Assembly: GCA_023430325.1 (NCBI GenBank)
Contig: JAEZAU010000232.1
Coordinates: 1 to 21,708, forward strand
Length of the DNA stretch: 21,708 nt
Direction: 5' to 3'
Source of the DNA: Bacteroidota bacterium
GTDB lineage: Bacteria; Bacteroidota; Bacteroidia; Flavobacteriales_F; PHOS-HE28
A model generated the notes under the pieces. That model made no database searches, was not told the DNA's origin, and saw only the letters and a program-made list of their open reading frames with translations. The translations under genes and the position numbers were made by a program. Positions 1-7,784 of this stretch are shown one piece after another (the stretch's first letter is position 1; each line of letters opens with the position of its first letter).

Positions 1-40
1 GCAGCAATAGAACGATCGCAATGAGCCCGGGCAGTCGCAT
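1..40 (-). CDS. N-terminus of an exported protein (partial)
   Basis: Reading leftward from an ATG at 40 the window encodes MRLPGLIAIVLLL before running off the edge. A short basic start followed by an unbroken hydrophobic run is typical of a signal peptide or N-terminal membrane anchor. Just upstream, on the same strand, lies TACTTTAG (54 to 47), a 7-of-8 match to the Bacteroidota -7 box TAnnTTTG, which would give an almost leaderless transcript. The gene diverges from the AlkD-like gene. Only 13 residues are visible, so function cannot be assigned, and a chance ORF is not excluded. Confidence 0.45.
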   Translation of the reverse strand, partial: MRLPGLIAIVLLL

Positions 41-103
41 TCTCCGCTAAAGTAGCCACCGGCCATGCGGCCGATCGAAGAGAAGACGCCAAATTCGCGC
101 TGG

Positions 104-781
104 ATGTCCACTCGCATACACCCGTATTTGCGTCCGTTGCAGGAACTTTTCACGGCTCATGCCGATCCCGCCATTGCCGCAGGCCAGGCCGCGTACATGA
201 AGAACAAGTTCGAATTCTTCGGCATAAAGACAGAGGATCGCAGGGCTTTGATGCGCAGCTTCTTCAAGGAACATGGCCGGCCGGGAACGGATCGGCTGGA
301 AGAGGTCGTTCGATCGGCGTGGGCACAGAAGCAGCGCGAATTCCATTACGCCGGCATGGAGATCTTCACCCACGCCGCAAGGCAGCTTGGACCGGAATTT
401 CTACCTCTCGCGGAGTATATGATCCTTCATCATAGTTGGTGGGATACGGTGGATCATATCGCGGTGCATGGGGTAGGGCCCATCCTGTTACGGCATCCGC
501 AGATCATAAGGTCCACGAACGATCGCTATATGAAGAGCGGCGAGCTCTGGCTCCAACGCACCGCGTTGATCTTCCAACTCCAATACAAGGAGAAGACCGA
601 TCGGAAATTGCTTTTCGACAACATCACCGGGCTCGCCGATCACAAGGACTTTTTCATCCGGAAGGGCATCGGCTGGGCGTTGCGCCAATATGCACGTACC
701 GATCCAAAGGCCGTGAAGGAATTCGTAAGTACGACACCGCTCTCACCGCTGAGCGTGCGCGAAGCGATGAAGCATCTGTAG
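104..781 (+). CDS. alkD: DNA alkylation repair protein, AlkD-like DNA glycosylase
   Basis: This 225-residue all-helical HEAT-repeat protein of the AlkC/AlkD family is expected to excise N3- and N7-alkylated purines from DNA in the cytoplasm. It follows the Bacillus cereus AlkD sequence, as recalled, from its start (HPYLRPLQELFTAH against HPFVKALQEHFTAH) to the end. The three functional residues of that enzyme, W109, D113 and W187, correspond to W113, D117 (in SWWDTVD) and W191 (in GIGWALRQYA), all shifted by four. The start at 104 is chosen because the homology begins there; an in-frame ATG at 65 would add 13 residues without family support. The protein stops right after REAMKHL and lacks the roughly 20-residue C-terminal tail of the Bacillus protein. 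Its stop lies 1 base from the stop of the convergent helicase gene, with no obvious terminator between them. Confidence 0.9.
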   Translation: MSTRIHPYLRPLQELFTAHADPAIAAGQAAYMKNKFEFFGIKTEDRRALMRSFFKEHGRPGTDRLEEVVRSAWAQKQREFHYAGMEIFTHAARQLGPEFLPLAEYMILHHSWWDTVDHIAVHGVGPILLRHPQIIRSTNDRYMKSGELWLQRTALIFQLQYKEKTDRKLLFDNITGLADHKDFFIRKGIGWALRQYARTDPKAVKEFVSTTPLSPLSVREAMKHL

Positions 782-782
782 A

Positions 783-2588
783 TCAGCCTTTGCTCTTGCG
801 CTGCTTCGGCCGCGGTTCGTAAAAGCCGCTGTTCTGCTTCTCGTATCCGCCTCGGCTGTTCGATCGGCCGCGATCGTTCTTCCTGTCGAATGAACGTCCA
901 CCGCTGCGTCCGCCACCATCACCACGTGGTGCGCTGCGACGTTCGCCACCGCCCTGGCGGCCTTGTTCGCCCTGTGCTTCATCCACGCGCACCTTGCGGC
1001 CTTTGTAATTGGCGCCTTTGAATGAATTCATCACCTGCTCGAAATGATCGGGCTCGATATCGATGAACGAATAAACGTCCTTGATCATCATGCGGCCTAT
1101 GTTCTCGCCGCTTATACCACTGATGCCACAGACATAGCCCAGCAGTTTGCCCTTGTCAAAACCATCGGCACTGCCCAGGTTGATGAACAGTTGACGTCCC
1201 GTACTGAAACGCTCCCTGCTGCTTGGCCGGTCCACTCGTGCGGTGTGGTCCTTGCGGCTCATGTCAATGTTCAGGTCGGGCACCTCGCGGAATTGTCCGA
1301 GTATCCGGTTGAATGCCACGCTCATGAAACGCTCGATCAACTCTTCCTTGCTGAATTTGCTCAATTCCTCATGCGCTATCGGCAACAGATCGGCCAGCGC
1401 ATCATGGTCCACTTCCACGTTGGTAAGCTTGTGCAGGTAGGCGACCAATTGGGCCTTGCCGATATCGCCGCCGCCGGGCACGCGCACATAGGTGAAATGG
1501 GTTTTCAGCATGCGCTCCAACTGGCGGATCTTGTTCAGTTCGCGTACACCGATGATGCTCAATGAGATGCCGGTCCTTCCGGCCCGGGCAGTACGCCCGC
1601 TGCGGTGTGTGTAGCTCTCGGCCTCTCCCGGCAGATCGAAATGGATCACATGGGTCACGTCGCTCACATCGATCCCACGGGCAGCCACATCGGTAGCGAT
1701 CAGCAGGTTCAATGAACGTGCGCGATAGCGGCCCATCACATGGTCGCGCTGCGCCTGGCTCAGATCGCCATGGATCGCATCGGCCACGTAGCCTTCCTTC
1801 ACCAATTGGGTGGCCAGTTCCTGCGTCTCATGCTTGGTACGGCAGAAAACGATACCGAACATCTCAGGCTCCGCGTCCACGAAACGTTTCAGGGCAGCGT
1901 ACCGATCGCGTGCATGCACCACGCAGTATTGATGTTGTATGGTAGAAGCCGTGGTATTGCGCTCGCCGATCTGGATCTCTTCGCTCTCACGCATATAACG
2001 CTTGGCGATGTGGCGTACATCACTGCTCATGGTGGCACTGAAAAGCCACGTGCGTTTGTCCGCGGGCGTATTGCTGAGGATCTCCGTAAGATCTTCCTGG
2101 AAACCCATGTTCAGCATCTCATCCGCTTCATCCAGCACCACCAGTTGCACATTGGAAAGGTCCACGGCCTGGCGGCCCAGCAGATCCAGCAGGCGGCCCG
2201 GTGTTGCCACCACCACATTGGCGCCACGCTGTATGTCACGTATCTGGTCCCGGATGTTCGCGCCGCCGTACACGGCCACCGGCTTTACACCCTTCTGGTA
2301 TTTCGCAAAACGCTCCAGATCACCGGTTATCTGCACACACAGTTCTCGCGTGGGCGCAAGGATCAATGCCTGCACGCCCCGTATGTCCTTGTCGATGTCC
2401 TCCAGAAGTGGAAGCCCGAAGGCAGCAGTCTTGCCCGTGCCGGTCTGTGCCAGCACCACCACATCACTATCGTTGTTGAGCAGCACGGGGATCGCCCGTT
2501 CCTGTACGGGAGTAGGCGTCTGGAAGTTCAGGTCCTGAAGAGCACGGAGCGTTTCATCACGTAGACCAAGCGTATCGAAAGAGGACAT
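783..2588 (-). CDS. deaD: DEAD-box ATP-dependent RNA helicase with DbpA-type RNA-binding domain
   Basis: This 601-residue cytoplasmic RNA helicase probably acts in ribosome assembly or RNA turnover, as DeaD/CsdA does. Visible motifs in order are: a Q-motif region (TPTPVQ); Walker A AQTGTGKT at about 47-54; PTREL about 79-83; TPGR about 129-132; DEAD at 153-156; SAT about 184-186; ARGID about 303-307; and HRSGRTARAGR about 328-338. A DbpA RNA-binding fold follows at about 455-530 (RQLFINLGSADGF through YKGRKVRV), then a Gly/Arg/Ser-rich tail to the end, typical of low-complexity RNA-binding extensions. The start at 2588 (MSSFDTLGL) is preferred because a TTG-initiated extension to 2609 would begin inside the promoter box. 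The gene is monocistronic by position and convergent with alkD. Confidence 0.95.
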   Translation of the reverse strand: MSSFDTLGLRDETLRALQDLNFQTPTPVQERAIPVLLNNDSDVVVLAQTGTGKTAAFGLPLLEDIDKDIRGVQALILAPTRELCVQITGDLERFAKYQKGVKPVAVYGGANIRDQIRDIQRGANVVVATPGRLLDLLGRQAVDLSNVQLVVLDEADEMLNMGFQEDLTEILSNTPADKRTWLFSATMSSDVRHIAKRYMRESEEIQIGERNTTASTIQHQYCVVHARDRYAALKRFVDAEPEMFGIVFCRTKHETQELATQLVKEGYVADAIHGDLSQAQRDHVMGRYRARSLNLLIATDVAARGIDVSDVTHVIHFDLPGEAESYTHRSGRTARAGRTGISLSIIGVRELNKIRQLERMLKTHFTYVRVPGGGDIGKAQLVAYLHKLTNVEVDHDALADLLPIAHEELSKFSKEELIERFMSVAFNRILGQFREVPDLNIDMSRKDHTARVDRPSSRERFSTGRQLFINLGSADGFDKGKLLGYVCGISGISGENIGRMMIKDVYSFIDIEPDHFEQVMNSFKGANYKGRKVRVDEAQGEQGRQGGGERRSAPRGDGGGRSGGRSFDRKNDRGRSNSRGGYEKQNSGFYEPRPKQRKSKG

Positions 2589-2606
2589 CTTGAGAAATAA
2601 GGGATG

Positions 2607-2614
2607 CAAAGGTA
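2607..2614 (-). promoter_or_regulatory. Bacteroidota -7 promoter box of the helicase gene
   Basis: On the minus strand this reads TACCTTTG, an exact match to the Bacteroidota sigma-ABfr -7 consensus TAnnTTTG. It lies 18 bases upstream of the helicase ATG, giving a predicted leader of roughly a dozen bases. I could not see a convincing TTG -33 element at the usual spacing. Confidence 0.6.
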
Positions 2615-2642
2615 CGCTGTTCGCATCGGGCGTGGGTTTATT

Positions 2643-2753
2643 GGGCGTGCCCCCGCTTAAAAGCAGCGGGGTCAGGCTATCCGCTCCACGTCCGCATCCG
2701 CTGCGGCTTCAGCCTTCGCTCCTTTGCGGGCTTTCCGCTCCTATCCTTCACGC
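2643..2753 (-). repeat. Dispersed intergenic repeat, copy A
   Basis: The gap between the helicase promoter and the end of the secreted-protein gene is filled by a structured element. On the minus strand it begins GCGTGAAGGATAGGAGCGGA, continues through an internal GGATAGCC, and ends in a GC-rich hairpin (CCCCGCT at 2651-2657 pairing with AGCGGGG at 2665-2671) and GGGCACGCCC. The same framework recurs at 20083-20171 on the plus strand, with conserved blocks and a different hairpin. Elements of this look (GGGCG, hairpin, GGCTATCCGCTC, second variable part, CTATCC..CACGC) are familiar from Bacteroidota intergenic regions. Their function is unknown to me. No ORF of interest lies inside. Confidence 0.7.
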
Positions 2754-2784
2754 GCTGGCGCCTGCCATGGCATTGAGCCATTGA

Positions 2785-5040
2785 TCAACGCATGATCTGC
2801 ACCGGCTTGTGGATCGAATGGCTTTCACCGGTATTGAATCGCAACAGATAACGGCCATTGTTCAGGAACGCCAGATCGAAGACGGTCTGCCCGGCAGTGG
2901 AGATCATGGTCCTTATGATCCTGCCGTCCAAAGCGATCACATCAACCGACCGCAGACCATCGATCGGCCGATCGATCTGCACCAGACCGGATGTCGGTTG
3001 CGGGAAGAGTTTTATTCCTTCATCAAATGATCGATCGGAAAGTCCTGTATTCACTGCAGCCACCAGCACGCTCGGCTCGGTGATCACCGGCTCATTGAAG
3101 TCGAAGTAGATGTTGGCGATGTTCTCGATCTGATCGCCGGGCAAAAGCGGCAGTTGGGGTTTTATGCGGAAATTCACCAGCCCATGGCTTGCGGCTTCAT
3201 TCACATTGCTATCGGGCAATTGGATATTGATGAAACGCCATTCCACCACGCGCCCGGTCTTGAAATGAACGGTGAACGGATGCGAGGCCGTGCCTTGTTG
3301 AAAGGTCGCCATATCCAATAAAGTGCTGAGCGTATCAGTGATCACCACATTGAAAGCGGTATCCGTTCCGGTGTTCTGGAAACGGATCGAATAATCGATC
3401 CATTCATCTTCATTTAAAATGAACTGTGTGTCACTCTGTCCATGATCGGTGGTGGCCAGCTTATCGTTAGGATCGTAACTGCCAGTCACCGTTACGGCAT
3501 GCACCACGCTGTTGTTGGCCAGTTCCACATCAGGATTTCCAGTGGTGACCGTTGCGGTACTGATCAGATCAGTACCCAACAGCCCTACATCCGGTGGAAC
3601 CTGGAACCTGACCAACGCCCCGCTGGTTTGGAATGCGCCCAAAGTCTGAGCGATGTTCCATGTGATGGTATTACCCGTGACCGATGCCGGTGCAGGCGAA
3701 GCATTTACGAAACTGATCGCCGGATCGAAATCCATGGTCACGGTGAGTGGTCCACTGAGCACGCCGGTAAGGTTGGTCGCGGTAAATGAGTATAACAATT
3801 GGAATCCCGGCCGTGCAGCCCAGCTCGACATGGTCAATTTCACATCCATACCTGTAAGGCTGGTATCTGCGAAATTCACCGTTACGAATGGTGTGCCCGC
3901 GTTCACCTCGAAAGGAGCACCTTCAACTCCGCAATGCTCCTGGTATAATGTGCTTTGATCGGACAAGGTGTAACTGCCATAAGGAAGGTTGATCGCATAG
4001 TTGCCCTGCGCATCCGTCAATGCATAGTGATCGCCGGGTTGCGCTTCCACAACAGTGAACGCGATCCCCGGTTCCCACCCATTCGTCGCCTGGCAATTGT
4101 GGTCACTGTCGATGAACACCTTTCCGTTGATCGTTCCGCAGGTATAGCCCAGATCGGGAACGACAATTTCCATGGAGATCCAACAATCAGGATCGATGAA
4201 CTGGGATTCGAGCCAACCATTCCCTTGATACTCCCAATCCGGGCGCTGTACCAATGTGTATGTTCCTGCTGCAAGACCTTCGTAGGTTCTCGTTTGCGCC
4301 CCTTCTAACGCTCCCAATTGATGAGAGTCGATCACGGCACCATTGAACACGAGTTCTTCAATATACCTCCACCATGAGGTGGTGGTATTTGTAAGGGTGA
4401 TGCTTCCATTACTTCCCCCACTGCATGCGCCATTGACGTTCATTACAGATACAGCCAGCCATTCGGGGTGTGGATAACGCGTCGTATAGACCTCAAAGGG
4501 ACATCCGTTCGCATCAGTGCCGGTTATCAAAATAGGCTCCAAAAAACCGGTGGTCCAGATCCCATTCGTTGGAAAGATGTGGGCCACCTCTTCGAACGGT
4601 GCCTGCGTATTCTGGTATGAAGCACTGGAAAAAGGACCATCCAATGTCAGTGGTGGTGTGGGATCCTGGGGTTCACCGGTGCGAATGAATAAATATCCTC
4701 CCTGATCCATGGGCATATTCACGGAAGGACAATGGCCCTCCCAAAAACTCCAGTTGATCTGGGGCAATGGCGTAACATTCACAGTAAATTGGGCGGTGGC
4801 CTGTTCCTGCAGTGCATCTGTTACGGTTACCGTATGCATACCAGGTGGCGCATACGCATTCCATGTGGTGGCTCCGGTGCTCCAAGCGTAGGTAAATGGA
4901 GGTATTCCGCCGTTCACCTGCGCTCCCAATTCCGCAGTTGGTGATCCGCAATAGGCTGGCGACACCTCATATATGATCACATCAATGGCCCACCCCTGGC
5001 CGATCCAGGAGCAAAGGATACCGAGAAGTAAATAACGCAT
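2785..5040 (-). CDS. Large secreted protein with T9SS type A sorting domain
   Basis: This 751-residue protein begins with a signal peptide (MRYLLLGILCSWIGQGWA). Next is a SprB-like repeat at about 25-90 (GGIPPFTYAWSTGATT, VTVTDA). At about 305-365 there is an SdrD/carboxypeptidase-regulatory-like beta domain (GKVFIDSDHNCQ, TDAQGNYAINLPYGSYTL). A DUF11-like domain follows at about 395-520, then YDPNDK and a conserved Bacteroidota beta domain to about 655 (DEWIDYSIRFQNTGTDTAFNV, IYFDFNEPVITE; probably DUF7619). The end is a typical T9SS C-terminal tail (LFPQPTSGLVQID, VIALDGR, GRYLLRF). The protein is expected to cross the inner membrane by Sec and the outer membrane by T9SS, then sit on the cell surface or be released. 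There is no catalytic motif; an adhesin or structural surface role is an inference. No promoter box was recognised upstream. Confidence 0.88.
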   Translation of the reverse strand: MRYLLLGILCSWIGQGWAIDVIIYEVSPAYCGSPTAELGAQVNGGIPPFTYAWSTGATTWNAYAPPGMHTVTVTDALQEQATAQFTVNVTPLPQINWSFWEGHCPSVNMPMDQGGYLFIRTGEPQDPTPPLTLDGPFSSASYQNTQAPFEEVAHIFPTNGIWTTGFLEPILITGTDANGCPFEVYTTRYPHPEWLAVSVMNVNGACSGGSNGSITLTNTTTSWWRYIEELVFNGAVIDSHQLGALEGAQTRTYEGLAAGTYTLVQRPDWEYQGNGWLESQFIDPDCWISMEIVVPDLGYTCGTINGKVFIDSDHNCQATNGWEPGIAFTVVEAQPGDHYALTDAQGNYAINLPYGSYTLSDQSTLYQEHCGVEGAPFEVNAGTPFVTVNFADTSLTGMDVKLTMSSWAARPGFQLLYSFTATNLTGVLSGPLTVTMDFDPAISFVNASPAPASVTGNTITWNIAQTLGAFQTSGALVRFQVPPDVGLLGTDLISTATVTTGNPDVELANNSVVHAVTVTGSYDPNDKLATTDHGQSDTQFILNEDEWIDYSIRFQNTGTDTAFNVVITDTLSTLLDMATFQQGTASHPFTVHFKTGRVVEWRFINIQLPDSNVNEAASHGLVNFRIKPQLPLLPGDQIENIANIYFDFNEPVITEPSVLVAAVNTGLSDRSFDEGIKLFPQPTSGLVQIDRPIDGLRSVDVIALDGRIIRTMISTAGQTVFDLAFLNNGRYLLRFNTGESHSIHKPVQIMR

Positions 5041-5155
5041 GATCGTTTGTCAGAGGGTTGGTGATCGCTCCGGCACATGCAAGACGAAGGGACATTCAAA
5101 AAGATGCCCGTCAAGCACTTGAGCGCTGTGGCAAAGGCGGTCGATCGGCAATAGG

Positions 5156-5163
5156 TACCTTTG
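5156..5163 (+). promoter_or_regulatory. -7 promoter box upstream of mtaB
   Basis: TACCTTTG matches the Bacteroidota -7 consensus exactly and lies only 8 bases before the mtaB ATG at 5172. Transcription would start at or within a base or two of the start codon, implying a leaderless or nearly leaderless mRNA. It also supports the chosen mtaB start over the upstream in-frame ATG at 5058. It would drive the mtaB, Lgt-family, inositol-phosphatase cluster. Confidence 0.6.
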
Positions 5164-5171
5164 CCGCCCCA

Positions 5172-6611
5172 ATGCGCCACACCCGCACCGTCGCCTTCCA
5201 CACGCTGGGCTGCAAGCTCAACTTCAGCGAGAGCAGCACCCTTGCTCGATCGCTGGAGGAGGCAGGCTATGCCCGTGTGCGGATCGATGATCGGCCGGAC
5301 ATCTTCGTGCTGAACACCTGCAGCGTAACGGAGAACGCCGATAAAGAATGCCGACGCCATGTCCGCCGCTTCCAGGCGATCAATCCCGAAGGGTTCATTG
5401 TGGTGATCGGTTGTTATGCACAGCTGAAACCACAGGAGATCGCTTCGATACCGGGCGTGGATCTGGTGCTGGGCGCGAATGAGAAATTCGATCTGGCGGC
5501 GCATTTGGATGATGTGATTCCGGGCTTGACCAGGGATCGCTATTCCGGCTCGGCGGCCGGAATGACGGATGATCATTCTCCCCTCTCCTTGGGAGAGGGG
5601 CCGGGGGTGAGGGTCTCCCCGATCAAGGAAGCAAAACACTTCACACCATCCTACAGTGCCGGCGATCGCACACGCACTTTTTTGAAAGTACAGGATGGTT
5701 GCGATTATTTCTGCTCCTTCTGCACCATTCCGCTTGCCCGCGGAAGAAGCCGTAGCGGCACGATCCAGGAAACGCTGGAACAAGTTGAACGCATCGCCGA
5801 TCAGGGCGTGAAGGAGATCGTTTTGACCGGCGTGAACACGGGCGATTTCGGCCGAGGCCAGGGCGAGACCTTCCTTCAATTGATCGAGGAATTGGATCGC
5901 TTTGAAGGGATAGATCGCTTCCGGATCAGTAGCATCGAACCGAACCTGCTTACGAACGAGATCATCGAATTTGTCGCGCGCAGCGATCGGTTCGCACCGC
6001 ACTTTCATATCCCGCTGCAAAGTGGTAGCGATGCGATCCTTCAGCGGATGCGGCGCCGGTATGACACTTCGCTCTACTGCCAGCGGATCGAAATGATCAA
6101 GACTTTGATGCCGCACGCTTGCGTTGGTGCGGATGTGATCACCGGAACACCCGGCGAAACGGATCGGGAATTCCTGAAGACACACGAGTTCTTGCGGTCG
6201 CTCCCGATCGACTATCTGCATGTGTTCACCTACAGCGAACGCGCGAACACCACTGCGGTCCGCATGATTCGGAATGCTGCGGAGGAAACCGTACCGATGG
6301 AAGTCCGCCGTGATCGCACGAAACAACTTCGGATCCTGAGCAGCAAGATGCAGCGCGCGTTCTACGAAAGGAACATCGGATCCACGCGACCGGTGCTTTT
6401 CGAAAAAGGTGAAGAACCCGGCGATCTGATGGAAGGCTACACCGATAATTACATCCGCGTAACCATGCCTTTTGATCCAGCGCTGGTGAATGCGATCGTT
6501 CCGGTGCGATTGGACAAGATCAACGGTGAGGGTCACATGGAAGGATCGCTCGAGGAGGAGGTTCATTCAACATTCAACATCACAACCTCCAACTTCCAGC
6601 CGGCCGCGTAG
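5172..6611 (+). CDS. mtaB: tRNA (N6-threonylcarbamoyladenosine-37) methylthiotransferase MtaB
   Basis: This radical-SAM methylthiotransferase of 479 residues converts t6A37 to ms2t6A in ANN-decoding tRNAs. The N-terminal UPF0004 domain carries the three cysteines of the auxiliary Fe-S cluster, C14 (HTLGCKLNFSE), C50 (NTCSVTENAD) and C81 (IGCYAQ). The radical-SAM CxxxCxxC is C177, C181 and C184 (DGCDYFCSFC), followed by TIPLARGRSRSG. The C-terminal part from about 405 is TRAM-like (EGYTDNYIRV). Residues about 116-150 are not typical of the family: they are the translation of two palindromic repeat units inserted in frame between the two domains (see the repeat entry). The start at 5172 fits both the homology and the promoter box. 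The stop codon directly abuts the ATG of the next gene (TAGATG). Confidence 0.95.
   Translation: MRHTRTVAFHTLGCKLNFSESSTLARSLEEAGYARVRIDDRPDIFVLNTCSVTENADKECRRHVRRFQAINPEGFIVVIGCYAQLKPQEIASIPGVDLVLGANEKFDLAAHLDDVIPGLTRDRYSGSAAGMTDDHSPLSLGEGPGVRVSPIKEAKHFTPSYSAGDRTRTFLKVQDGCDYFCSFCTIPLARGRSRSGTIQETLEQVERIADQGVKEIVLTGVNTGDFGRGQGETFLQLIEELDRFEGIDRFRISSIEPNLLTNEIIEFVARSDRFAPHFHIPLQSGSDAILQRMRRRYDTSLYCQRIEMIKTLMPHACVGADVITGTPGETDREFLKTHEFLRSLPIDYLHVFTYSERANTTAVRMIRNAAEETVPMEVRRDRTKQLRILSSKMQRAFYERNIGSTRPVLFEKGEEPGDLMEGYTDNYIRVTMPFDPALVNAIVPVRLDKINGEGHMEGSLEEEVHSTFNITTSNFQPAA
5517..5621 (+). repeat. Two palindromic repeats inserted in frame within mtaB
   Basis: Two palindromic units lie side by side within the coding sequence. 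The first contains ATTCCGGGCTTGACC and the hairpin ATTCCGG (5542-5548) with CCGGAAT (5557-5563). The second is the hairpin CCCCTCTCC (5580-5588) with GGAGAGGGG (5592-5600), followed by CCGGGGGTGAGGG. Both resemble short palindromes that are common between genes in many bacterial genomes. Translated here they give residues I116 to P150, including LSLGEGPGVR, a peptide I recognise as the usual translation of the second repeat. The length is 105 bases, or 35 codons, so the frame is kept. It sits in a surface linker between domains. Confidence 0.75.
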
Positions 6612-7784
6612 ATGTATCCCACCCTTTACCACGCATTTCTCGATCTCTTCGGCATTCAGCTTCCGATCCTCAAGCTCTTCAACAGTTTCGGATTCTTCGT
6701 GGCGTTGGCGTTCGTTTTCGCCAGTTATACCCTGGGCCTCGAGTTGAAGCGTAAGGAGAAATTGGGACTTCTGAAGCCGGTTAAGCGGATCACGATAGAA
6801 GGGGGACCTGCCACGCCAGTGGAGTTGATCCTGAATGCACTGCTCGGATTCATGATCGGTTGGAAGATCATTTCCCTTTTCCTGACGGATGGCGCATTGG
6901 ATGATCCGCAGGGGTTCCTGCTCAGCGGCCAGGGCAATATCATGATCGGGCTTATTACAGCAGCAGGTTATGCCTACTGGCGTTGGCGCGATCGCAAGAA
7001 GAACCAGAAGGAACAGCCTGTGAAGAAGGAGGTACAGATGATGCCGCATGAACACGCCGGCAACATCACGCTAACCGCTGCGCTCTGGGGGTTGATCGGG
7101 GCGAAGCTTTTCCACTGGCTTGAGAATCCTTCCGAGTTCATGGAATTCATCCAGCAACCCAGTGTCGGCAACCTGTTCAGCGGCCTCACGATGTACGGCG
7201 GATTGATATTGGCCGGTGCCATGGTGATACGCTATTGCGTACGGAACGGCATCCCGGCATTGCACGGAGCTGATTCCGCGGCGCCGGGCGTCATGCTCGC
7301 ATATGCCATCGGCCGCATCGGCTGCCAGGTGAGCGGAGACGGCGATTGGGGCATCGTGAACAACGCGGCCGCTCCCGGTTGGATGCCTTCCTGGCTTTGG
7401 GCCTACGACTATCCGAACAACGTGAACGGCGTCGGTATCCCGCTCACCGATGGCCGGCCCTGCTTTCCTGAATATTGCACTGTTCTTCCGGAGCCGGTAT
7501 TTCCAACACCATTGTATGAAACGATCGTCTGCCTGATCTTCTTCGGCATTCTATGGGCCTGGCGGAAGAGAGCGGAGCCGGCGGGTACGATCTTTTTCGG
7601 CTTCCTGATATTAAACGGGATCGAACGTTTCTTCATTGAAAAGATCCGTGTGAACGTGCGCGTGATCGGGGACATCACTCAGGCGGAGATCATTGCCGTG
7701 CTGCTGGTGCTTGCCGGTATCGCGGGGTTGATCTGGGTCCGCAGAAAACAGACATCGCATGGAACTGTCACGGCTGACCGCTGA
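6612..7784 (+). CDS. Lgt-family membrane protein (prolipoprotein diacylglyceryl transferase-like), divergent
   Basis: This is a 390-residue polytopic membrane protein, considerably longer than typical Lgt. Hydrophobic segments are visible at about 20-44, 72-92, 106-122, 152-168, 189-207, 224-240, 303-317, 325-340 and 358-376. The Lgt core is recognisable: GLTMYGG (191-197), GRIGCQVSGD (234-243), PTPLYE (298-303) and NGIERFFIEKIR (335-346). Lgt transfers diacylglycerol from phosphatidylglycerol to the lipobox cysteine of prolipoproteins. Compared with E. coli Lgt as I recall it, H103 of HGG is Y195, and the GRxGNFxNGE signature reads GRIGCQVSGD, so N146 becomes C238. It may be a Bacteroidota paralogue with altered activity rather than the main Lgt. 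It starts directly after the mtaB stop and overlaps the next gene by 26 bases, suggesting one transcript. Confidence 0.8.
   Translation: MYPTLYHAFLDLFGIQLPILKLFNSFGFFVALAFVFASYTLGLELKRKEKLGLLKPVKRITIEGGPATPVELILNALLGFMIGWKIISLFLTDGALDDPQGFLLSGQGNIMIGLITAAGYAYWRWRDRKKNQKEQPVKKEVQMMPHEHAGNITLTAALWGLIGAKLFHWLENPSEFMEFIQQPSVGNLFSGLTMYGGLILAGAMVIRYCVRNGIPALHGADSAAPGVMLAYAIGRIGCQVSGDGDWGIVNNAAAPGWMPSWLWAYDYPNNVNGVGIPLTDGRPCFPEYCTVLPEPVFPTPLYETIVCLIFFGILWAWRKRAEPAGTIFFGFLILNGIERFFIEKIRVNVRVIGDITQAEIIAVLLVLAGIAGLIWVRRKQTSHGTVTADR

Noticed and set aside
47..373. Minus-strand open frame antisense to alkD
   Set aside because: It overlaps a fully matching AlkD homologue and has no recognisable protein features.
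1740..2564. Plus-strand open frame of 274 codons antisense to the helicase gene
   Set aside because: The opposite strand carries all DEAD-box motifs; the plus reading has no domain or export signal.
4977..6566. Minus-strand open frame of 529 codons antisense to mtaB
   Set aside because: It is the reverse frame of a clear radical-SAM gene that has all expected motifs; the antisense translation shows no family.
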